25,793 bases of DNA from Caldifarciminota bacterium (GTDB lineage Bacteria; Hydrothermota; Tepidihabitantia; SM23-42). The DNA lies in contig DAOVAN010000005.1 of assembly GCA_030671005.1 (NCBI GenBank), positions 1 to 25,793 of the forward strand, in the 5' to 3' direction. Shown in pieces: positions 1 through 5,815 of this stretch (positions are counted from its first letter, which is position 1; each line of letters starts with the position of its first letter). Made by a program: the position numbers and the translations under genes. The notes beneath the pieces are model-generated. The model was not told the origin of the DNA and ran no database searches. It saw only the letters and a program-made list of their open reading frames with translations.

Positions 1-148
1 TGATTACCTCTTCCAGGCCACTGAGCGTCAGCTTGGCCTGGGTTTCTGCGATACGGGGTTCTGTGAAAGCATAGACGAATGAAAGAATCACTGCACAAGT
101 AACAGCAACAACGAACAAGGTGATTACCATCTGCCGCGTTCCGGTCAT
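1..148 (-). CDS. rnfG: RnfG, electron transport complex subunit G (N-terminal part only)
   Basis: First 49 residues of a membrane subunit of the Rnf complex, which couples ferredoxin:NAD+ electron transfer to ion pumping. The visible part starts MTGTRQMVITLFVV, has one hydrophobic helix (about residues 8-28) and continues YAFTEPRIAETQAK, the usual RnfG pattern of a single N-terminal anchor followed by an extracytoplasmic domain. The covalent-FMN site lies beyond the window. The start ATG overlaps the rnfD stop by four bases (ATGA), so the two are translationally coupled. A GGGGGTG stretch about 6 bases upstream can act as ribosome binding site. The call rests mainly on gene order after rnfC and rnfD plus the N-terminal pattern. 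Confidence 0.85.
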   Translation of the reverse strand, partial: MTGTRQMVITLFVVAVTCAVILSFVYAFTEPRIAETQAKLTLSGLEEVI

Positions 149-1146
149 TTCTTCACCCCCTTCTTCGGTAACTCACCAAACACGCGTTCCTTGGTCAACT
201 TATCAATAAAAGGTGTGAAAACATTCATCAAGAGAATCGAATAGGAAACACCCTCAGGGTATCCGCCCCAGACTCGTATGATAATCGTTATGACACCGCA
301 GCCGATGCCGAATATCCATCTGCCTTTTCTGGTGACCGGTGATGTCACCCAATCGGTTGCCATGAAGAAAGCACCGAGGAAAAGACCGCCCGCAAAAAGA
401 TGAAACAAAACACTGCCTTGGGTCGGCAACAACCAAGCCAAGAGCGCAAAACTTCCCAGATATCCGATGACTATCCTATAATCGATGATCTTTAGAAAAA
501 TCAAGAACAAACCACCGATGAGCAACAGCAGCGCCGATGTCTCACCAATGCAACCACCTATTTTGCCGAAGAAGACATTGCGCACCGTTTCAAAATCACT
601 AAGCTGTCTGATCAAGAGTTGAGGGTCACCATAATTTGCGGGATTCTTGAGCAGGCTCAAAGGCGTCGCCGCGGTAACCCCATCAATACCAGACAAGGTT
701 CCCCCAACTGGTGCCAGCCATTCCTTGGTCATCAAAGAAGGCCACGAGGCCATCAAGAATGCGCGGCCAGCCAGTGCAGGATTGATGAAATTATAACCTA
801 ACCCACCGAACAACTGTTTTGCGAAGATGATAGCAAAGGCACTGCCGGCGGCAGGTAACCACCATGGAACGCCCGGTGGCAAATTGAAGGCAAGCAGCAG
901 CCCGGTGAGGATTGCACTACCATCAGTAACCGTTATCTTTCTACCCAGCATCCTCTGCATCAATGCTTCGCAACCGACCGCGGCCGCAACACTGACGAGC
1001 GTTACGAACAATACGCGCAGTCCGAACAGATAAGTAGCATAAGCTAAGGCAGGTAGCAGCGCAGCAATGACCACACGCATTGCAGTGCTCGTCTTGTGCT
1101 TGGACGTGATGTGCGGGGAAGCCGATACTACAAGTATCTCTTTCAT
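145..1146 (-). CDS. rnfD: RnfD, membrane subunit of the Rnf complex
   Basis: 333-residue polytopic inner-membrane protein of the RnfD/NqrB family. It starts MKEILVVSASPHI, where the SxSPH motif is typical of RnfD N termini, followed by about eight to ten hydrophobic segments. The DGVTAATPL motif (about residues 155-163) matches the flavinylation site, with Thr161 the expected covalent-FMN residue. LGYNFINPALAGRAF (about 116-130) is another family block. A longer reading frame extends 31 codons upstream inside rnfC, but the start at 1146 is preferred: it gives the canonical N terminus, overlaps the rnfC stop by one base (TAATG) and has GGAGA about 11 bases upstream. The protein carries electrons through the membrane between RnfC and RnfG. 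Confidence 0.95.
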   Translation of the reverse strand: MKEILVVSASPHITSKHKTSTAMRVVIAALLPALAYATYLFGLRVLFVTLVSVAAAVGCEALMQRMLGRKITVTDGSAILTGLLLAFNLPPGVPWWLPAAGSAFAIIFAKQLFGGLGYNFINPALAGRAFLMASWPSLMTKEWLAPVGGTLSGIDGVTAATPLSLLKNPANYGDPQLLIRQLSDFETVRNVFFGKIGGCIGETSALLLLIGGLFLIFLKIIDYRIVIGYLGSFALLAWLLPTQGSVLFHLFAGGLFLGAFFMATDWVTSPVTRKGRWIFGIGCGVITIIIRVWGGYPEGVSYSILLMNVFTPFIDKLTKERVFGELPKKGVKK

Positions 1147-2435
1147 TATTTCGACATTCTCCAGACTTCGCTCTTCCCGTACTTGAAGTAATGCACGAGC
1201 GGAATTCCCGCGGGGCACGTATAGGCGCAGCAGCCACATTCAATGCAATCGAGCACACCATAAGCCTTGGCCATTTCGAAATTCTTGTTCTTCACAAAAC
1301 TACAGATCTCGGTAGGCATGAGTCCCATCGGACAAGTATCAACACAACTCGCACATCTCACACATGGACCCTCTTCGACCACCCTGGCGTCTTGCCAGAC
1401 AAGAATGCCGGACGTCCCTTTAATGACCGGAACATTGTCTGAGTACTGAGCGATGCCCATCATTGGCCCACCGAAAATTATCTTCTTGGGTGTTTCCACG
1501 TAACCACCACAGTACTCAATAACATCACTTACTGGTGTACCGATCCGAACCAGGATATTTTTCATCTCCTTCACACCGTCACCGGCAACGGTCAGGATAC
1601 GATCGATGAGCGGTTTACGGAACTTAGCCGCCATCAATGCTGCGTAGCAGGTACCGACATTGTGTACGACACATCCAACATCCATTGGTAACCCGCCCCT
1701 CGGAACCTCGCGTTTCAAGATCGCCTTGATCAACTGTTTTTCCGCTCCCTGAGGATACTTGGTCTTCAATCGCACAACCCCAATCCCCTCTCTCCCAAAC
1801 AACTCGACGGCATCTTTTTTATTGTCCTCAATCCCGAAGACGAGACTAGATGCGTGAAGAATTTTTTGGAAGATTCGTGCCCCTTCGATGATCGCCGTCG
1901 CGTACTCAAGCATCAACCGGTGGTCAGCCGTAAGCATTGGTTCACACTCACAGCCATTTATTATCAAGGTATCGATTTTCTTTCCCTTGGGCGGCGCCAG
2001 TTTAACATGGGTGGGAAATGCAGCACCACCGAGACCGACGATACCCGCTTCTTTGACCGCATCGAGGAGCTGTTTCTCAGTCATGCCACCAATATCTTGT
2101 CCCGCCTTTAAATCACTCACCCAATCATCATTGTTGTTCGACTCAACCACGCAACACAATGAAGTACCGATCACAGGATGCGGATGGTCAACGATATTGA
2201 GAACTTTACCTGAAACGCTCGCGTGTACTGAAGCCGATATGAAACCGTCGAGTTCACCGATCTTCGTTCCGATTTTCACTTCGTCACCCTTATCGACCAA
2301 TGGTTTGGCTGGCTTACCTGTATGTTGAGAAAAAGGAATGTAGACTTTTTCTGGTGCCGGCATTACTTCGATGGCACAGCTTTCTGTATTCTTTTGTTCA
2401 GGGGGATGCACGCCACCAGAGAATTTGCTAAACAT
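1146..2435 (-). CDS. rnfC: RnfC, NADH-binding iron-sulfur subunit of the Rnf complex
   Basis: 429-residue peripheral subunit of the Rnf ferredoxin:NAD+ oxidoreductase, on the cytoplasmic face. It starts MFSKFSGGVHPPEQK, the standard RnfC opening. It carries GLGGAAFPTHVKL and GGPMMG, the FMN/NADH-binding region shared with NuoF, a SLBB-like region, and two [4Fe-4S] motifs: C358xxC361xxC364xxxC368 and C397xxC400xxC403xxxC407. A TTG start 13 codons upstream is possible on paper, but that TTG is part of the promoter's -35 box, so the ATG at 2435 is chosen. No Shine-Dalgarno site is seen, and the -10 box ends 7 bases before the ATG. rnfD and rnfG follow directly in the same operon. Confidence 0.95.
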   Translation of the reverse strand: MFSKFSGGVHPPEQKNTESCAIEVMPAPEKVYIPFSQHTGKPAKPLVDKGDEVKIGTKIGELDGFISASVHASVSGKVLNIVDHPHPVIGTSLCCVVESNNNDDWVSDLKAGQDIGGMTEKQLLDAVKEAGIVGLGGAAFPTHVKLAPPKGKKIDTLIINGCECEPMLTADHRLMLEYATAIIEGARIFQKILHASSLVFGIEDNKKDAVELFGREGIGVVRLKTKYPQGAEKQLIKAILKREVPRGGLPMDVGCVVHNVGTCYAALMAAKFRKPLIDRILTVAGDGVKEMKNILVRIGTPVSDVIEYCGGYVETPKKIIFGGPMMGIAQYSDNVPVIKGTSGILVWQDARVVEEGPCVRCASCVDTCPMGLMPTEICSFVKNKNFEMAKAYGVLDCIECGCCAYTCPAGIPLVHYFKYGKSEVWRMSK

Positions 2436-2442
2436 AGCTTCA

Positions 2443-2470
2443 AGTATATTCAAAATCACTATTTCGTCAA
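2443..2470 (-). promoter_or_regulatory. rnfC promoter, leaderless type
   Basis: On the minus strand TTGACG (2470-2465), 16-bp spacer, TATACT (2448-2443), then 7 bases to the rnfC ATG. Transcription would start at or one base before the ATG. It lies in the 68-base gap behind phzF, so rnfCDG can be expressed independently of phzF. Confidence 0.65.
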
Positions 2471-2503
2471 GCAAGACCTGACAAAATAAAGGTTTCTTTG
2501 TAA

Positions 2504-3424
2504 CTATGGAGTGAGAATGTAGCCAGTGAAGGTAAGTACTGCGTTGCCACCTATTTTCACACGGTATATCTGACCACGCGTTGTCTCGAGGTGAACATAC
2601 ACCTTCCCCTGTTTTTGCTGAAGATGTCCCTGCTCGATGACTATCCTGGAGAAATTCGCTGCTTCAATCAGCTTATGCTTCAACAAATAACATCCGAGGG
2701 TACCGGCGGCCAAACCCGAGATAGGGTTCTCGTTAGTACCTATTGAAGGTGTAAAGTGCCGCATGAACGCCGTGCTTTCGACATCAAATGTCTGACGGCA
2801 GAACACAATAACGCCACTGATCCCAAGCCGGACACAAAAACTATCCATCAGCGAGAAGTTCGGCATGATATTTCTCATTTCCTTGAGTGAGCGCAGAGGC
2901 ACAATCAGGTCGTAGAAGCCGGTAGATGTGACATCCATGGACAGACCGGCACCAGTGACATCCGCTTGACTGAGCCCCAGGAACCGCGCAACCAATGCCG
3001 GTTTCACCTCGAGGTCCAGGTATGTTGGTTTTGCCAAAGTAACGGTCGCCCGTGTGATTCTATCACCCTCGACCCTCAGCTCCACCGGATTGATGCCAGT
3101 TTTTGTGCGTTGCTTGACCGTCGTCTCAGGTTCTTTCAGTTTGAGTACACCCTCACCACTCAACGCAAAATAGGTAGCAATCACGGCATGACTGGAGAAA
3201 TTCATCTCTTTATCTCCATTAAAGAAACGGAGGAAGATATTTGCCTCGTGTGTTGACTCGGAAAAAATAAATGCGGTATCCGAATTGGGGTTCAGATCAG
3301 AGGAAATGGTCTGCATTTCACGATCGGTCAAATCCTCAGCGCCAAGTACTACCCAGGCTGGATTCCCTCCATAGGGTAAGGCAGTAAACGCACTGAACCT
3401 CTTCGCCTTAATCCAACTCGGCAT
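2504..3424 (-). CDS. PhzF family isomerase/epimerase-like protein, divergent
   Basis: 306-residue protein with the PhzF fold pattern: KRFSAFTALPYGGNPAWVVL at the N terminus, a half-domain boundary near residue 150, and ISGLAAGTLGCYLL in the second half, equivalent to the usual TGSAHG block. Characterised members (PhzF, diaminopimelate-epimerase-like folds) shift protons or double bonds on small molecules. Key positions are altered. The catalytic Glu of the SETAF motif is Asp49 here (SDTAF), the usual CGHAT block reads SSHAV, and the late EQG-xxx-RPS block keeps EQG but lacks RPS. It may therefore have changed or weak activity, and the substrate is unknown. The start ATG is fixed by a promoter whose -10 ends 6 bases upstream. 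It precedes the rnf genes; a functional link is unproven. Confidence 0.8.
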   Translation of the reverse strand: MPSWIKAKRFSAFTALPYGGNPAWVVLGAEDLTDREMQTISSDLNPNSDTAFIFSESTHEANIFLRFFNGDKEMNFSSHAVIATYFALSGEGVLKLKEPETTVKQRTKTGINPVELRVEGDRITRATVTLAKPTYLDLEVKPALVARFLGLSQADVTGAGLSMDVTSTGFYDLIVPLRSLKEMRNIMPNFSLMDSFCVRLGISGVIVFCRQTFDVESTAFMRHFTPSIGTNENPISGLAAGTLGCYLLKHKLIEAANFSRIVIEQGHLQQKQGKVYVHLETTRGQIYRVKIGGNAVLTFTGYILTP

Positions 3425-3430
3425 ACAAAA

Positions 3431-3458
3431 ATCTTACATATATTCAGCTCATTGTCAA
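3431..3458 (-). promoter_or_regulatory. phzF promoter, leaderless type
   Basis: On the minus strand a perfect TTGACA (3458-3453), 16-bp spacer, TAAGAT (3436-3431), then 6 bases to the phzF ATG at 3424. There is no Shine-Dalgarno site, and transcription is expected to begin at the ATG. Confidence 0.7.
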
Positions 3459-3467
3459 TATGAGCTG
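3445..3467. promoter_or_regulatory. Perfect inverted repeat around the phzF -35 box (candidate operator)
   Basis: Arms CAGCTCAT (3445-3452) and ATGAGCTG (3460-3467) are exact reverse complements, separated by 7 bases that hold the TTGACA -35 hexamer. A dimeric regulator bound here would occlude the -35 box. No T-tract follows, so a terminator is less likely. No regulator gene lies next to it. Confidence 0.5.
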
Positions 3468-3550
3468 GCTTGATGTGTAAAATAATAACGAGGTCGCTCA
3501 AGCAATAGATTGCCCGCGGTTCACCTCTCCAGTGGTAATATCGTCACCGG

Positions 3551-3700
3551 CTACTCTTCACCTCTTTTTTCATTGATTTTTTGCTCCAGATAGGTCCTCA
3601 GCAACGGATGGGTTTCGTCTCTCGTGAGACCAACAAACGCCAGACTCGAATCTAGATATGCGGTGAAAGGATAACTGAGTAAAACCAGGAAGAGCAGCAC
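3551..3700 (-). CDS. Probable small membrane protein, 49 residues, GTG start
   Basis: Short unrecognised frame starting GTG at 3700 and ending TAG at 3553-3551. The product begins with a hydrophobic stretch (LLFLVLLSYPFTAYL) and continues into a charged, helix-prone tail (TRDETHPLLRTYLEQKINE) ending KRGEE, so a single-pass or signal-anchored small protein is likely. The main support is upstream: TTGATT, 16-bp spacer, TATAAT, then 5 bases to the GTG, the same leaderless arrangement as the larger genes here. Two in-frame stops lie just upstream of the GTG (TAA TAA AGG GTG), so the frame cannot be longer. Function unknown; no homology claimed. A chance open frame remains possible. Confidence 0.5.
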   Translation of the reverse strand: MLLFLVLLSYPFTAYLDSSLAFVGLTRDETHPLLRTYLEQKINEKRGEE

Positions 3701-3705
3701 CCTTT

Positions 3706-3733
3706 ATTATACGAAGCCCGGAATCAAAATCAA
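3706..3733 (-). promoter_or_regulatory. Promoter of the 49-codon gene, leaderless type
   Basis: On the minus strand TTGATT (3733-3728), 16-bp spacer, TATAAT (3711-3706), 5 bases to the GTG at 3700. Its -35 box lies only 2 bp from the -35 box of the divergent promoter serving 3780. Confidence 0.55.
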
Positions 3734-3735
3734 GA

Positions 3736-3763
3736 TTGACTCTCTATACCATACGGTTATACT
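3736..3763 (+). promoter_or_regulatory. Promoter of the secreted propeller gene
   Basis: TTGACT (3736-3741), 16-bp spacer, TATACT (3758-3763). Transcription is expected near 3770, leaving a leader of about 10 bases that is essentially the Shine-Dalgarno core GGAGG (3770-3774). Confidence 0.65.
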
Positions 3764-3779
3764 TTTAAAGGAGGAAACA

Positions 3780-5390
3780 ATGAAATACTTGTCAGTGTTT
3801 TTGATCTCAGTGACCGTTTTATTCACCGGCACCATGAAACAAGATGGAATACCCGGTGTCGAAATCGAAACGGGTTCTTCGGGCACACGATTCATCACCA
3901 CGCCATCGGGCAATTCCAATGTTCAGGCAGGAACTGATTTCTATGATAATTACCGGGCCGAAATCCTGTGGGTTGACCGTAATCATCAGAATGCAATCGC
4001 GCAACACGCCGCGATTTCCGGTAACGGAACATGGCTACAAGCCGGCTGGTATCTGAACAATGAAAGAACAAGTCTATATGAAACAATGGGCACGGGAGCG
4101 CCGACCTGGAATTATCCAATGCCGAGTGCGGAATGGTTTATCTCTGTGGATGTCTCGACCAACGGAGACGATATCGCAGTCATTGCTCAAGGTGAGCCGT
4201 GCTACTGTTTTAGTCCGCTAAGTGCAACCCCGAACTGGGTATACAGTCTTCCCTCCGGATTTAATTTCTCATCCAGTTCCCACGGGCCAACAATATGTGT
4301 TGCCGATGACGGCACTGTTTACGCAGCCCTTGCACAACAGGACACGGACGGCAGAATATTCGTGCTGAGCAATACTGGCGACACAATACGTACTATTAGT
4401 TTCGACCCGAATACGGGCATTTACGGCCTTGACATGACCGGGGATGGCTCGGTATTTTGCGTCTCGACCTACAACGTGATATACGTCTTCAACGCTGATG
4501 GCTCAAGACGCGATTCAATACCGCAATATGGTCAGACCGTCGCAAGGATATCGGGTGACGGCGTCTATCTAGTCAAAGGTGATTTCAATACGAGAACTTA
4601 CCTTTACCGATGGAACGGGAGCAACTATGATTTGGCATGGCAGTGTCCTACTGGCCATCCGTGGGTAACCGCGATTGCGATTTCCGACGACGGGTCAACC
4701 ATCATGGCCGGGACCTATCAATACAGTCCCAGCAATACTGGGAAAGTATTACTCTTTGATTCCTCTTCGGCAACACCGCTCTGGGAATACGCTCAATATG
4801 GCGATTATATAGCTTCCTGTGCTCTGAGTGAAGATGGTTCAATAGCCGTTGCCGCATCATGGGGACAGTTGAATGCAACTTACGGTGATGTCTTAACTGT
4901 CTTTGACCGGAGCTCTTCAACTCCTATTTTCCAGTTGCTCGATGATATAGATGAACCGGGTTCGATCTTTTCTGTTGATATTTCAAGTGACGGCTCGCTA
5001 ATCAGTGCCGGAGGCAAGGCCGTGCACGCACGCGAATTCGGAAACGGTGGTGAGGTATATGCAATAAGCACTGAGCTGGGAATCACTGAATTTGGACATG
5101 AAGTACCTGCCCGGTTTGTAATGCCGGCACCCACATCAAACCCTTTCACGGAGAATCTCAGGATACGGTTTTCCGCACCAAGAAGTGGGCACCTATGGAT
5201 CAAGGCTTACGACATTACCGGCCGACTGGTTGCCACAATATTGAATGAAAATGTTGAACCGGGTATGCGTGAAGTCCTCTGGAGAGGTTTTGATGACAAC
5301 CGGTGTAAGCTTAGCTCAGGACTATACTTCCTACGGGCAGGCTATGAAAACGAAATTTTCACCAGGAAGGTGAGCCTCGTCGCCGAGTAA
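3780..5390 (+). CDS. Secreted beta-propeller protein with C-terminal sorting-type domain
   Basis: 536-residue exported protein of unknown function. An N-terminal signal peptide (MKYLSVFLISVTVLFTG) is followed by a WD40/PQQ-like propeller, seen as recurring blades with the turn motif DGS or DDGS (MTGDGSV, ISDDGST, LSEDGSI, ISSDGSL). The last 90 or so residues form an Ig-like domain of the FlgD/Por-secretion type: PTSNPFTENLRIRFSAP, then AYDITGRLVATIL, then LSSGLYFLRA. Such tails are recognised by type IX secretion or serve surface attachment in the Bacteroidetes/FCB group; no T9SS genes are in the window. The start is set by AAAGGAGG 5 bases before the ATG. No obvious intrinsic terminator was found behind it; it runs towards the decayed solute-binding gene. 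Confidence 0.85.
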   Translation: MKYLSVFLISVTVLFTGTMKQDGIPGVEIETGSSGTRFITTPSGNSNVQAGTDFYDNYRAEILWVDRNHQNAIAQHAAISGNGTWLQAGWYLNNERTSLYETMGTGAPTWNYPMPSAEWFISVDVSTNGDDIAVIAQGEPCYCFSPLSATPNWVYSLPSGFNFSSSSHGPTICVADDGTVYAALAQQDTDGRIFVLSNTGDTIRTISFDPNTGIYGLDMTGDGSVFCVSTYNVIYVFNADGSRRDSIPQYGQTVARISGDGVYLVKGDFNTRTYLYRWNGSNYDLAWQCPTGHPWVTAIAISDDGSTIMAGTYQYSPSNTGKVLLFDSSSATPLWEYAQYGDYIASCALSEDGSIAVAASWGQLNATYGDVLTVFDRSSSTPIFQLLDDIDEPGSIFSVDISSDGSLISAGGKAVHAREFGNGGEVYAISTELGITEFGHEVPARFVMPAPTSNPFTENLRIRFSAPRSGHLWIKAYDITGRLVATILNENVEPGMREVLWRGFDDNRCKLSSGLYFLRAGYENEIFTRKVSLVAE

Positions 5391-5397
5391 TTTTATC

Positions 5398-5779
5398 TCA
5401 GTTCAACGACAGCCGGGTGGCTGCATCGTTCAGTGCCTACTGTGGACTTCTCTCGAGTCTCATCGTTTCTTCCATGACCTCGTTCAAGTAAATGCGGATT
5501 GATCTGTCCAGGATTCATACATTTGAGCAATGACCGGCGGTGTATTCGACGAAATGGCACCCATGAGCTTCTGCACCAGGACGTCGTAGGAGCCATATGT
5601 ACTGAGCGCACCTGCCCCTCAGGATGCAGTCGGTTGAAATCGCTGATCATTTCGTCGAGCCCCTTGTCGAGCGGACCGTCCATGACATGTCAGAAGTCGA
5701 CGACTATTTTTTCTTCTTTCTTACAGTCTGAAACCAGGGCAAGCGTGACGCACAGCATACAAACGCCAATTATGCGCAT
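5398..5779 (-). pseudogene. Decayed ABC-transporter solute-binding lipoprotein (UgpB/MalE-like)
   Basis: Remnant of an extracellular sugar-type solute-binding protein, recovered by reading three frame segments on the minus strand. It opens MRIIGVCMLCVTLALVSDCKKEEK, a lipoprotein signal with the lipobox weakened to VSDC, then IVVDF-stop-HVMDGPLDKGLDEM. The stop (TGA, 5692-5690) sits where this family has Trp (FWH). One base is missing near 5593; after it the frame reads SYDVLVQKLMGAISSNTPP and AQMYESWTDQ. Most of the middle is then deleted, and the C terminus survives as LNEVMEETMRLERSPQ-stop-ALNDAATRLSLN (TAG at 5439-5437). Roughly 125 codons remain of an expected 400 or so. The gene lay 36 bases downstream of the barrel gene on the same strand. 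Matching permease genes are not present. Confidence 0.8.
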
Positions 5780-5815
5780 ATTCTTGTGGAGGTTAAGCGT
5801 ACAGAAGAGTAGATA

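Noticed and set aside
3468..3550. Weak hairpins (GCAAT/ATTGC; CCGGTG/CACTGG) between the 49-codon gene and the phzF promoter
   Set aside because: Short stems without a T-tract on either strand; not convincing terminators.
5690..5692. TGA at a conserved Trp position, suggesting TGA recoding to Trp
   Set aside because: The same remnant also has a frameshift, a TAG and a deletion, and TGA ends rnfD and the HEAT gene normally.
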